From Pseudoxanthomonas spadix (GTDB taxonomy: Bacteria; Pseudomonadota; Gammaproteobacteria; Xanthomonadales; Xanthomonadaceae): 64,000 nt of DNA. The notes below the pieces were generated by a model. That model had not been told where the DNA came from and searched no databases. It saw only the letters and a program-made list of their open reading frames with translations. The stretch is from NCBI RefSeq assembly GCF_003703395.1, contig NZ_RDQN01000004.1:248001-312000 (forward strand), written 5' to 3'. Positions within the stretch are counted from its first letter, which is position 1. The number at the start of each line of letters is the position of its first letter. This document shows, in pieces, positions 17,607-26,538 of the stretch. The position numbers and the translations under genes were made by a program.

Positions 17607-18349
17607 GCCTGCTGCAGGTCCCCGCGCGCGCGCCGCAATCGCTGGCCGCGCGGGTGGTGTTGGTCAGCGGCGCCCACGGCGGCCTGGGCCAAGCCAGTGC
17701 CCGCGCCTGCGCACAGGCTGGCGCCACGGTGGTGTTGCTGGGCCGTCGGCCGGCCAGGCTCAACCGCGTTTACGACGCCTGTGCCAGGCTCGGACCAGAA
17801 CCCTTGCTCTACCCGCTGGACCTGGAAGGCGCCGCGCCGGATGACTATGCCGAGCTGGCCCGGCGCATCGGCACCGAGGTGGGGCGCCTGGACGGCCTGC
17901 TGCACTGCGCGGCCGACTTCCGCGGCCTGACCCCGCTGGAACACACCGACCCGGCAGCGTTCGCGCGCGCCCTGCACGTCAACCTCACCGCCGCCTGGTG
18001 GCTCAGCCAGGCCTGCCTGCCATTACTCAAAGCCGCAACCGACGGCGCGCTGGTGTTCACGCTGGATGACCCGCAGCGTGTCGGCCAGCCGTACTGGGGC
18101 GGCTACGGCGTGGCCCAGCACGGGCTGCGGGCGCTGGTGCACATGCTGCATGCCGAACTTGCCAGCACCTCGGTCCGGGTCAGCGCGCTGCAGCCCGGGC
18201 CGATGCGCACCACGCTGCGCGCACGCGCCTACGCCGAAGACCCCGATCCGTCGCTGGCCGATGCGTCCGAGTACGCACGCCATTGCGTCAGCCTGCTGTC
18301 GCCTGCCGGTGCCGACCGGCGCGGACAGGTCTGGAATCCCGGCCCATGA
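17603..18349 (+). CDS. Short-chain dehydrogenase/reductase, YciK-like, catalytic Lys replaced
   Basis: A 248-residue Rossmann-fold protein similar to YciK-type SDRs. The nucleotide site is SGAHGGLGQASARA (classical TGxxxGIG variant) and a LHVNLTA segment follows. The catalytic region reads GGYGVAQHGL: the Tyr is present, but the fourth residue after it is Gln, not the usual Lys of YxxxK. This may lower or change activity. The GTG start at 17603 overlaps the grxD stop (GTGA), and the next gene overlaps its end by 4 bp (ATGA), so grxD, this gene and the MarC gene form an operon. Confidence 0.85.
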   Translation: MSLLQVPARAPQSLAARVVLVSGAHGGLGQASARACAQAGATVVLLGRRPARLNRVYDACARLGPEPLLYPLDLEGAAPDDYAELARRIGTEVGRLDGLLHCAADFRGLTPLEHTDPAAFARALHVNLTAAWWLSQACLPLLKAATDGALVFTLDDPQRVGQPYWGGYGVAQHGLRALVHMLHAELASTSVRVSALQPGPMRTTLRARAYAEDPDPSLADASEYARHCVSLLSPAGADRRGQVWNPGP

Positions 18350-18951
18350 CCATCCTGTCTGCGGCGCTGCTGCTGTTCCTGATCCTGGATCCGCTGGGCA
18401 ACATCCCGGTGTTCCTGTCGGTGCTGCGGCCGCTGCCGCCCCAGCGCCAGCGCATCGTGCTGCTGCGCGAGATGCTGATCGCGCTGGCCGTGCTGATGGG
18501 GTTCCTGTGGGGCGGCAAGTTTTTCCTGGAGTGGATGCACCTGCGCCAGGAGTCGGTGCAGATCGCTGGCGGCTTGGTCCTGTTCCTGATCGGCATCCGC
18601 ATGATCTTCCCCAGGCCTGAAGGCCTGATGGGCGAGATCCCCGGCGGCGAGCCGTTCATCGTGCCGCTGGCCATTCCACTGGTCGCAGGACCCTCCGGCA
18701 TGGCCGCGGTGATGCTGATGGGCAGCAACGAACCCGAGCGCCTGCTCGGCTGGAGCCTGGCGCTGGGCATCGCCTGGCTGGGCACCGCGGTGATCCTGTT
18801 TTCGGCCACCCTGGTCTACAAGTGGCTGGGCATGCGCACCCTGACCGCGGTCGAGCGCCTGATGGGCATGTTGCTGGTGGCCATCTCGGTGCAGATGCTG
18901 CTCGATGGCATCGGCACTTACCTGGGTGCGCTGCCGCCGCGCGGCATCTGA
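18346..18951 (+). CDS. MarC/YhgN family integral membrane protein
   Basis: A 201-residue protein with about six hydrophobic helices. It shows the MarC-family start LFLILDPLGNIPVFLSVL and a second conserved stretch FIVPLAIPLVAGPSGMAAV. The family is widespread and its transport role is unclear; the former link to multiple antibiotic resistance was withdrawn for MarC itself. It is the last gene of the grxD-SDR-MarC operon. Confidence 0.92.
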   Translation: MTILSAALLLFLILDPLGNIPVFLSVLRPLPPQRQRIVLLREMLIALAVLMGFLWGGKFFLEWMHLRQESVQIAGGLVLFLIGIRMIFPRPEGLMGEIPGGEPFIVPLAIPLVAGPSGMAAVMLMGSNEPERLLGWSLALGIAWLGTAVILFSATLVYKWLGMRTLTAVERLMGMLLVAISVQMLLDGIGTYLGALPPRGI

Positions 18952-19381
18952 GCGCCGGGGAGGGCCGTGACCGCGACGGAAGCCGCGCGTACGCACGGTC
19001 GTGGTCGCTTCACAGTGGCAGGCAGGGGTTTGCAGTGACCCATCCGCCGGCGTGAGGGCCAGGGCGCCGCTGTCACAAAGCGGGTGACAGCGGTTGCGCG
19101 GGCCCTGTTGCAAGGCTGGCCTGGGTGGCAAAAAAATCTTGCAAGTGATTGATCAATATTGATTTTATTCCGGTGTAATGTACCGCGTGCTGCATCGCGA
19201 GAAAATCGTCACGGTCCCGTCACAAAGCGCATCTACCGTGTTAACCTGTCGTTAACCCACGGCGGTCGTGCTCGTCTGGGTTCCAGGGGCACATCTTCTT
19301 AGCAAGTCCATGAGAGTCGCGCATGAAGCGCGGCCGGCCAGCACGGTTTTTTTCTGACCGCCCAACCTCGAGGCAGACGCA
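18952..19381 (+). promoter_or_regulatory. Upstream region of the TonB-dependent receptor with two palindromes
   Basis: This 430-bp gene-free region leads to the receptor gene. It contains an AT-rich tract at 19139-19182, unusual in this GC-rich DNA, with a perfect palindrome ATTGATCAAT at 19148-19157 followed by a further ATTGAT. A second imperfect inverted repeat at 19236-19262 (CCGTGTTAAC / GTTAACCCACGG) carries two GTTAAC cores. These are good candidates for promoter elements or operators, but no -35/-10 pair with standard spacing was convincing. Confidence 0.45.
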
Positions 19382-22300
19382 ATGACCCAACACCGCCGTA
19401 TCCGGACTTCCAAACTGGCCCTGGGCCTCCTGGCCGCACTGGCCGCCGCTCCCGCCATGGCGCAGAGCACCTCCGCCGGTGTCGGCGGCACCGTGATCGG
19501 CTCGGGCGGCGCGCCGGTTTCCGGCGCCGAAGTGACCATCACCCACGTCGAATCCGGCACCGTCAGCCGCGCCACCACCGACGCGTCCGGTCGCTACACC
19601 GCACGCGGCCTGCGCGTGGGTGGCCCGTACACCATCACCATTACCAAGCCCGGCGAAGGCACCAAGACCGAGGACGGCGTCTACCTCACCCTGAATCAGG
19701 TCAACACCGTCGATGCCGCCCTGACCGGCGACGTGACCAATCTGGGTCAGGTGCAGGCCATCGGCTACAGCGGCGGTTCGGAAGTGTTCAGCGCCACCAA
19801 GATGGGCTCGGGCACCAGCATCGACCAGCAGAAGATCGAAGATCTGCCCTCGGTCAACGGCAACATCCAGGACTACATGCGCCTTGACCCGCGTATAACG
19901 TTCATTGACCGGGCCTCGGGCACCATTTCGGCCGGCGGTCAGAACCCCCGCTACAACTCCATCGCCATCGACGGCGTCTCAGCCAGTGACACCTTCGGCC
20001 TGGAAGGCAACAACATGCCGACCCGCCGCCAGCCGGTGTCCATGGAGGCCATCGCCGCAATCGATATCAACCTGTCCAACTACGACGCCAGCATGGCCAG
20101 TGCCGCGGGCGCCACCGTCAACGCGGTGACCAAGTCCGGTACCAATGAGTTTCATGGCTCGGTCTACGGCTACATGCGTGACGGTGACTGGTTTGGTGAT
20201 GATCCGGAAGGCAACGAGTTCAACGGCTTTACCAAGGAAGAGACCTACGGCGCCACCATCGGCGGCCCGATCATCAAGGACAAGTTGTTCTTCTTCGCCA
20301 ACTACGAGAAGTTCAAGCAGGAGGCGCCGGGCGTGGACATCGCCAGTACCGCACTGGGCAAGCCCAATGCGTTGTACGGCATGAATGAGGTCGCGCGTGC
20401 CCAGCAGATCGCGCAGGGCTATGGGTTCGACGCCGGCGGCCTGGAAAGCGACGGCAACACCGATCTGGAAGAATACGCGCTGAAGCTGGACTGGAACATC
20501 ACCGACGCCCACCGCGCCAGCTTGCGCTACAGCAAGTTGGACCAGTCCAAGCTGCGCATCAACGGCGCCGGCAACTCCAACCAGGCTTCGCTGAGCTCGT
20601 ACTGGTACCAGCACGAGAAGACGGTGGAAAGCTATGTCGGCCAGCTGTTCTCCGACTGGACCGACAACTTCTCCACCGAGTTCAAGGCGTCCTACCGCGA
20701 CTATTCGGCTGTGCGCGTCGTGCCAACCAACGCACCCAGCATCGCCATCTACTTCGGTGGCTCCCGGGCTGCTCCGAGTGGCGACGTGCTGTATCTGGGC
20801 ACCGAGACCAACTCGCAGGGCAACATCCTCGAGACCAAGACCTGGAACTATTACGCGGCGGGCACCTGGACGCTGGGCGACCACGACCTGAAGTTCGGCG
20901 TGGACTACAGCAACAACGAGATCTACAACCTGTACGGCCGCAACACCTGGGGCGTTTACACGTTCTACGGCCTGGAAAATTTCCAGAACGGCATCTATTC
21001 CAGCTATCAGCTCAGCAAGGAAAACGCGCCGGGTTCCATTGCCGCCGATTACGAGAACAACAACCTGGGCCTGTTTGTGCAGGACACCTGGTATGCCACC
21101 CCGCAACTGACCTTGACCCTGGGCGTGCGTGGCGATCGCCCGGATGTCAGCCCGGATCCGACCTACAACCCCACCGCCTCTGCCAAGTTCGGCTATGACA
21201 ACAGCGAGGTGTTCGAAAGCGAGTTCCTGATCCAGCCGCGCTTCGGCTTCAACTACACCTTCGATCGCGAGCGCCCGACTCAGTTGCGTGGCGGCGTGGG
21301 CCTGTTCCAGGGTGATGCGCCGCAGGTGTGGATCGGCAACAGCTATTCCAACACCGGCCTGAATTATACGGCTTACAGCTTCACCTCCTATCGTCCGGAC
21401 CTGCCGTTCAGCGCTGACGGCAGCAACCAGCCGGTTCCCACTACTCCCGGCTCGGCGACCCAGTCTCCGAATTTCGTCGGCAACGACTTCAAGTTGCCGT
21501 CGCTGTGGAAGGCCAACATCGCTTTCGATCATGAGCTGCCCTGGTACGGCATCGTCGCATCGGCCGAATTGCTGGTCACCAAGGTCAAGGATGGCCTGTA
21601 TTACAAGAGCCTGAACATCGGCAAGATCAATGCGCCTGGAGAAGATCCGGCGCCTGCCTACTACGGCCCGGATGGTCGCGCGCTGTATTGGAACCCAGCG
21701 CAGACCGGCCGCGCCTGGGCAACTGGCAACAATCGGTTCAATCGCGATTTCGCCTACGGCGACGTCTACCTGATCGAGAACACCGACAAGGGCAAGACCC
21801 AGCAGTTCACCGTCAGCCTGAGCAAGCCCTGGAGCGAAACCAGCGACTGGTCGTGGGACCTGGGCTACACCTACACCCACGCCACCGAAGTGGGCCCGCT
21901 GACCAGCTCCACCGCCAGCTCGGGCTGGGGCTACCAGTACACCTTCAACGCCAACAGCGAGACCGAAAACACCTCGCGCTACGAGATCAAGGACCGCATC
22001 TCCGGCTCCTTGAACTGGAAGCACGCCTTCTTTGGCGATTACGAAACCCACGTGGGCCTGTTCTATGAAGGCCGCAGCGGCCGTCCGTACAGCTATGTCT
22101 ATGTTGGCGATGCCAATGGCGACGGCCGTAGCTACAACGACCTGCTGTATGTGCCCAAGGCACCGGGCGAGGTGCTGTTCGGTACCCTCAACTCCGCCGG
22201 CGTCTTCACTCCCAATGCGGCAGCCGAAACGGCATTTTTCGACTGGCTCAAGGCCAACCCGGAAGTTGCCCGTTATGCTGGCAGCTACGCCCCGGCCAAT

Positions 22301-22621
22301 GGCTTCCGCAGCGACTTCATCAACACCTTTGACGTCCGCATCAGCCAGCAGCTGCCGGGCTTCATGAAGGGCCACAAGTCCGAGATCTGGCTTGACGTCC
22401 AGAACGTGGGCAACCTGATCAACGAGGACTGGGGCCACATCTACGACTACGGCTTCTACGCGGATGCGTCGGTGGCGACGCTGCAGGGCATCTATCAGGG
22501 CAAGTACGTCTACAACTACAGCTACACCAGCGAGCCGACCCCGGCGAACGCCGATGCCGACGGCTTCAACGTTGGCGTGTCGCAGTGGTCGCTCAACCTG
22601 GGGTTCCGCTACGATTTTTGA
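19382..22621 (+). CDS. Oar-like TonB-dependent receptor with carboxypeptidase-regulatory-like domain
   Basis: A 1079-residue outer-membrane protein. A signal peptide (residues 1-27, ending PAMAQ) is followed by a carboxypeptidase D regulatory-like beta domain at about residues 33-110 (GGTVIGSGGAPVSGAEVTI, GRYTARGL), then a plug region with IDGVSASDTFGLEGNNMPT and ATVNAVTKSGTNEFHGSVYGYM. The remaining 800 residues alternate in the way of beta-barrel strands and the chain ends in phenylalanine (GFRYDF), as outer-membrane barrels do. Oar-type receptors take up unknown, possibly peptide or oligosaccharide, substrates using TonB. No TonB or substrate-processing gene is adjacent. A terminator follows at 22652. 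Confidence 0.9.
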   Translation: MTQHRRIRTSKLALGLLAALAAAPAMAQSTSAGVGGTVIGSGGAPVSGAEVTITHVESGTVSRATTDASGRYTARGLRVGGPYTITITKPGEGTKTEDGVYLTLNQVNTVDAALTGDVTNLGQVQAIGYSGGSEVFSATKMGSGTSIDQQKIEDLPSVNGNIQDYMRLDPRITFIDRASGTISAGGQNPRYNSIAIDGVSASDTFGLEGNNMPTRRQPVSMEAIAAIDINLSNYDASMASAAGATVNAVTKSGTNEFHGSVYGYMRDGDWFGDDPEGNEFNGFTKEETYGATIGGPIIKDKLFFFANYEKFKQEAPGVDIASTALGKPNALYGMNEVARAQQIAQGYGFDAGGLESDGNTDLEEYALKLDWNITDAHRASLRYSKLDQSKLRINGAGNSNQASLSSYWYQHEKTVESYVGQLFSDWTDNFSTEFKASYRDYSAVRVVPTNAPSIAIYFGGSRAAPSGDVLYLGTETNSQGNILETKTWNYYAAGTWTLGDHDLKFGVDYSNNEIYNLYGRNTWGVYTFYGLENFQNGIYSSYQLSKENAPGSIAADYENNNLGLFVQDTWYATPQLTLTLGVRGDRPDVSPDPTYNPTASAKFGYDNSEVFESEFLIQPRFGFNYTFDRERPTQLRGGVGLFQGDAPQVWIGNSYSNTGLNYTAYSFTSYRPDLPFSADGSNQPVPTTPGSATQSPNFVGNDFKLPSLWKANIAFDHELPWYGIVASAELLVTKVKDGLYYKSLNIGKINAPGEDPAPAYYGPDGRALYWNPAQTGRAWATGNNRFNRDFAYGDVYLIENTDKGKTQQFTVSLSKPWSETSDWSWDLGYTYTHATEVGPLTSSTASSGWGYQYTFNANSETENTSRYEIKDRISGSLNWKHAFFGDYETHVGLFYEGRSGRPYSYVYVGDANGDGRSYNDLLYVPKAPGEVLFGTLNSAGVFTPNAAAETAFFDWLKANPEVARYAGSYAPANGFRSDFINTFDVRISQQLPGFMKGHKSEIWLDVQNVGNLINEDWGHIYDYGFYADASVATLQGIYQGKYVYNYSYTSEPTPANADADGFNVGVSQWSLNLGFRYDF

Positions 22622-22651
22622 TCGCGGTTGATCCACGCAGGAGGCAACACC

Positions 22652-22685
22652 AACGGCCGGGGCAACCCGGCCGTTTGCTTTTTGT
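22652..22685 (+). terminator. Intrinsic terminator of the TonB-dependent receptor gene
   Basis: An 11-bp stem with short loop (AACGGCCGGGG / CCCGGCCGTT) is followed by TGCTTTTTG. It lies 31 bp after the receptor stop and before ppnN. Confidence 0.85.
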
Positions 22686-22762
22686 CCATGCGTCGGCATG
22701 CCCCGGCCACGCCAGCTGCGCTACAGTCTGCGGTCAAGTTGACGGACGAGCAGGAAGAAGTG

Positions 22763-24145
22763 ATGAGTGAAGTGGTAACCAGGGCGTTGCCAGTGGTCAG
22801 CACCCGCATCTATCCACGCGGCGGCCTGGATGTGCTGTCGCGCAACGAAGTGGCGCGCCTGCGCGATGCCTCGGCCGGCGGCATGCACGACCTGCTGCGC
22901 CGCTGCGCGCTGGCGGTGATGACCAGCGGCAGCGCCTCCGATGACCCGCGTGCGGCACGCGACCTGTATCCGGATTTCGACATCCAGGTGCTGCAGCGCG
23001 ACCGTGGCCTGCGCATCGAGCTGGTCAATGCGCCGGCGATGGCCTTCGTCGATGGCGAGATCATCCGCGGCGTGGCCGAACTGCTGTTCGCCGTGGTCCG
23101 CGACCTGGCCTACATGGCCATCGAGCTTGGCCCGCAATACGCGGCCGACCTGGAAACCTCGGCCGGCATCACCGATGCGGTGTTCGGCCAGCTGCGCAAC
23201 GCGCGCCTGATCAAGCCGCAGGAGCCCAACCTGGTGGTGTGCTGGGGCGGGCATTCGATCTCGCGCGAGGAGTACCTCTACACCAAGGAGGTGGGCTACG
23301 AGCTGGGCCTGCGCGGCCTGGACATCTGCACCGGCTGCGGCCCGGGCGCGATGAAGGGCCCGATGAAGGGCGCCACCATCGGCCATGCCAAGCAGCGCCA
23401 GAAGCAGGTGCGCTACATCGGGGTGACCGAGCCGGGCATCATCGCCGCCGAGTCGCCCAACCCGATCGTCAACCATCTGGTGATCATGCCGGACATCGAG
23501 AAGCGCCTGGAGGCCTTCGTCCGCATCGGCCACGGCATCATCGTGTTCCCCGGCGGCGTGGGCACGGCCGAGGAAATCCTGTACCTGCTCGGCATCCTGC
23601 TGCGCGAGGAAAACGCCCACCTGCCGTTCCCGCTGATCCTCACCGGGCCAGTCGTGGCCGCGCCGTACTTCGAGCAGATCGATCACTTCATCCGCATGAC
23701 CCTGGGCCAGGCGGCCGCCGCGCGCTACCAGATCATCATCGGCGACCCGCTGGCCGTGGCCAAGGCCATGAAGGCCGGCATCGGCCAGGTGCGCGAGCAT
23801 CGCAAGGCGGCCAAGGACGCCTACTACTTCAATTGGTCCATCGACATCCCGCTGGCCTTCCAGCAGCCGTTCCAGCCCACGCATGAGGCCATGGCCCAAC
23901 TGGACCTGCACCACGGCCGCGCCCCACATGCCATCGCCGCCGACCTGCGCCGCGCCTTCTCCGGCATCGTCGCCGGCAACGTGAAGGAAGAGGGCATGCG
24001 CCGGATCGAGCAGTTCGGCCCGTTCGAAATCAACGGCGACCCCGACATCATGGCCGCCCTGGATGCCCTGCTGCAGGCCTTCGTCGCCCAGCGCCGGATG
24101 AAGATCGCCGGGGACTACAGGCCTTGCTATCGGGTGGTGACTTGA
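22763..24145 (+). CDS. ppnN: Nucleotide 5'-monophosphate nucleosidase PpnN (YgdH/LOG family)
   Basis: A 460-residue enzyme that splits purine and pyrimidine nucleoside monophosphates into base and ribose 5-phosphate; in E. coli it is activated by (p)ppGpp. The LOG-family core shows GCGPGAMKGPMKGA and the phosphate-binding PGGVGTAEEILYLL. N- and C-terminal extensions (YgdH type) surround it, as the length requires. The start ATG at 22763 follows AGGAAGAAG. The frame is open further upstream to 22628, but that part lies within the terminator region. Confidence 0.93.
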   Translation: MSEVVTRALPVVSTRIYPRGGLDVLSRNEVARLRDASAGGMHDLLRRCALAVMTSGSASDDPRAARDLYPDFDIQVLQRDRGLRIELVNAPAMAFVDGEIIRGVAELLFAVVRDLAYMAIELGPQYAADLETSAGITDAVFGQLRNARLIKPQEPNLVVCWGGHSISREEYLYTKEVGYELGLRGLDICTGCGPGAMKGPMKGATIGHAKQRQKQVRYIGVTEPGIIAAESPNPIVNHLVIMPDIEKRLEAFVRIGHGIIVFPGGVGTAEEILYLLGILLREENAHLPFPLILTGPVVAAPYFEQIDHFIRMTLGQAAAARYQIIIGDPLAVAKAMKAGIGQVREHRKAAKDAYYFNWSIDIPLAFQQPFQPTHEAMAQLDLHHGRAPHAIAADLRRAFSGIVAGNVKEEGMRRIEQFGPFEINGDPDIMAALDALLQAFVAQRRMKIAGDYRPCYRVVT

Positions 24146-24250
24146 GCGGCCCACGGCGCTGCGCTGCGGTGCGGCGCATGCCGCGATCGCCGGTTCACCC
24201 GCGCAAGCATCCGTTGGGCGGCAAAGCCCCGGTCGCGGCCCGCGGCGCGG

Positions 24251-25294
24251 CTACAGTGGAAGCCGGATCGTCGCCAGGTAGTGCCCGTCCACGATCCGCG
24301 TTTCCAGTTCGCCGTGGCCTTGGGTCAGTGCCTGGATCCGCGCGCGCACCGAATGCTGTCCGACCTGATGGCCTGGCGTGCGTGTGGAGGCATCGGGCAC
24401 CGCGTTGCGGATGCCGATCTCGATCCAGCCGTTGACCTGGGTCACCTCGATCGCGATGCAGCCACCGGTTGGATTCGGTTCGATCCCGTGGCGGATCGCG
24501 TTCTCCACCAGCGGCTGCACCGACAACGCCGGGACCATCGCCATCGGCAAGGGCTCGGGCAATTGCCAGTCCACACGCAGGCGCGCGCCGAAGCGCAGCG
24601 CCTCGATCTCCAGATAGCGCCGGGTCAGTTCGATTTCGTCGGCCAGCGCAATTTCATGCGGCCCGGCAAGCGCTGCGCGAAACAGGTCGGCCAGGTCCAG
24701 CAGCAGCTGCTCCGCATCACCCGGGCGCAGGTGCACCAGCATCGCGCCGGTGTTGAGCGTGTTGAACAGGAAATGTGGGCGGATCCGCGCCTGCAGCGCT
24801 TCCAGTTCGGATTGCTTGGCCAATACCGCCAGCTGTCGGGTACGCCAGTGGTTCTGAAAGGCTGCGAGCCCTAGGGCGCCCACTGTCACGGCTAACGCCG
24901 TTAGCCGAACGAGCCAGCGCGTGCGCTCCGGAGCGTCCATCGGCCACAGGTCCGCCAGCAGCCAGGCGCCTGTGCCGGAGACCATCCAGGTGGAGAGGAC
25001 AAGCAGCAGCAGGGCGGCGTAGGCGACGCTGGTCGCGCGCCATGCCGACAGAGGCCGTCGCAGCGCGTACAGCAGGCCTAACGTGATCAACAGGATCCAT
25101 TGGATGGCTAGTGAAGCGATGCCGAAATGGATCCAGCGGTTGCCATCGCCGGCGGGCGCCAGCGCCAGAACCGCAGCCAGTCCTTCGCCGGCCAATAGCA
25201 CCCACACGACGACCGAAGTCTGCCAAAGGGCATCAAGAGGGGAGTTCTGGCGGAAAGATGGCATGGAGGGGCTGGGGGCGAAATCTGCACGCAT
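24251..25294 (-). CDS. LytS/AlgZ-type sensor histidine kinase
   Basis: A 347-residue membrane kinase. Four to five hydrophobic helices (residues about 25-165) precede a His_kinase domain of the LytS type: the phospho-acceptor box is RIRPHFLFNTLNT and the nucleotide-binding N-box is VENAIRHGIEP. It resembles AlgZ (FimS) of Xanthomonadaceae, which controls type IV pilus and exopolysaccharide genes, and here it diverges from a pilus operon. The start MRADFAPSPS at 25294 follows an adjacent in-frame ATG at 25297. No LytTR response regulator follows on the minus strand, where ppnN converges, so the kinase is an orphan in this window. Confidence 0.85.
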   Translation of the reverse strand: MRADFAPSPSMPSFRQNSPLDALWQTSVVVWVLLAGEGLAAVLALAPAGDGNRWIHFGIASLAIQWILLITLGLLYALRRPLSAWRATSVAYAALLLLVLSTWMVSGTGAWLLADLWPMDAPERTRWLVRLTALAVTVGALGLAAFQNHWRTRQLAVLAKQSELEALQARIRPHFLFNTLNTGAMLVHLRPGDAEQLLLDLADLFRAALAGPHEIALADEIELTRRYLEIEALRFGARLRVDWQLPEPLPMAMVPALSVQPLVENAIRHGIEPNPTGGCIAIEVTQVNGWIEIGIRNAVPDASTRTPGHQVGQHSVRARIQALTQGHGELETRIVDGHYLATIRLPL

Positions 25295-25423
25295 CATGCA
25301 TTGACACAGTCGCGAACGCAGCCAGCTGCCGCTGGCGCTCCCGCTCGGGCCGTCCATCGGTAACCCCTGGCTGGACGCGCCAGCGTGCCTTAGCGTATTC
25401 AATGGGACAAAGGGGTGTCGCGC

Positions 25424-26023
25424 ATGCGTTCGGGGAACCCAACTACGAGAGCAGGAAGGGCGCTCGCGCCAAGTCGTGTCGTGAGTGGGTCTTGGGGCTT
25501 CTCCCTAATCGAGTTGCTGACCGCGTTGACAGTCCTGGCAGTATTGGTAGCGCTGGCAATACCTAGCTTCACGGCGCTTATCAACTCCAACCGGCTCGCC
25601 GCGCAGTCCAACGAGATGGTGGCAGGACTGCAGGAAGCCCGCCTGGAGGCGCTACGCAGTAATCGACGGGTAACCGTTTGCCGGAGTACCGATGGTGCGA
25701 CCTGCAATACAGCCGCAGGTGCTCCATGGATGCGCTGGATCAGCTTCGTAGACGCAAACCGCAACGGAACTGTGGATGGAGGCGAGACCTTATTGCGCTC
25801 CAGCAGCGTTAAAACGCCATTGCAAGTAACGAGCACGAATCAGGCGCTGACCTTCCGCGCCGATGGCATGGCGCGCAACAACGCTTCGGGTGCGCTGGTC
25901 GAAAACACGTTCAATGTCTGTATCCCCACCAGCCGACCCGCCCAGAACAAACGGTCGGTCACGCTGGCAGGTGGAAGCCGTGTGGCCGTCACCACGCCGG
26001 CGGGCAACGGTGCCTGTCCATGA
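25424..26023 (+). CDS. fimT: Type IV pilus minor pseudopilin, GspH/FimT family
   Basis: A 199-residue type IV pilin-like protein. The prepilin cleavage site is G|FSLIELL, preceded by a 27-residue leader and followed by a hydrophobic helix (LTVLAVLVALAIPSF). The body has the GspH/FimT Cys pair region (VTVCRSTDG ATC) and a C-terminal Cys. ATG 25424 has AGGGG 9 nt upstream; a GTG at 25415 is possible. Its stop overlaps the pilV start. Minor pilins of this type prime pilus assembly and FimT-like proteins can bind DNA in transformation. Confidence 0.9.
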   Translation: MRSGNPTTRAGRALAPSRVVSGSWGFSLIELLTALTVLAVLVALAIPSFTALINSNRLAAQSNEMVAGLQEARLEALRSNRRVTVCRSTDGATCNTAAGAPWMRWISFVDANRNGTVDGGETLLRSSSVKTPLQVTSTNQALTFRADGMARNNASGALVENTFNVCIPTSRPAQNKRSVTLAGGSRVAVTTPAGNGACP

Positions 26024-26538
26024 GGTTGAAGATGGAACCATGTGATGTGGTGAAATTGTGTCTCCGTAGCCCCCGTTCCCAACAGGGCGCCGGACTCATT
26101 GAGGTGCTGATCGCCGTGCTCATCATGGGTATTGGCATGTTGGGCGTGGCAGCCATGCAGGCCACTGCATTGCGCAATAATCAGAGCGCCCTGGAGCGTA
26201 CCCAGGCAACCATCCAGACTTACTCGATCCTGGATGCAATGCGCGCGAACCGGCAGCGCGCGTTGGCGGGTGACTACGACGTTGCACGTACGTGTGCGGT
26301 CCCAGCGACGGGGGCGACGCTCGCGCTAAAAGACATCCACGCCTGGTTTGCAGACATGCAAAACTCCCATTCCATGGGTAATACGGCGTGCGCAAGCATC
26401 GCGAGGAACGGCAACCAGTTCGTGATCACCGTCGACTGGGACGATTCCCGTGCCAGCGACAACACCGAGACCGTCCCCGCCACCGTTCAGGATGGCGTTG
26501 CGGCGCGCAATAGGGTCATCACGGCGGTACGTCTATGA
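26020..26538 (+). CDS. pilV: Type IV pilus modification protein PilV
   Basis: A 172-residue minor pilin. The processing site QG|AGLIEVLIA with Glu at +5 is near residue 23, followed by a long hydrophobic segment (VLIMGIGMLGVAAMQ) that is typical of PilV. It overlaps fimT by 4 bp and pilW by 4 bp. PilV works with PilW, PilX and PilY1 in the initiation complex at the pilus tip. Confidence 0.9.
   Translation: MRLKMEPCDVVKLCLRSPRSQQGAGLIEVLIAVLIMGIGMLGVAAMQATALRNNQSALERTQATIQTYSILDAMRANRQRALAGDYDVARTCAVPATGATLALKDIHAWFADMQNSHSMGNTACASIARNGNQFVITVDWDDSRASDNTETVPATVQDGVAARNRVITAVRL

Noticed and set aside
19979-22699. Very long minus-strand reading frame (906 codons) opposite the TonB-dependent receptor
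   Set aside because: It is a GC-rich antisense shadow with His/Val/Gly-rich, motif-free translation; the plus-strand frame has clear receptor domains.
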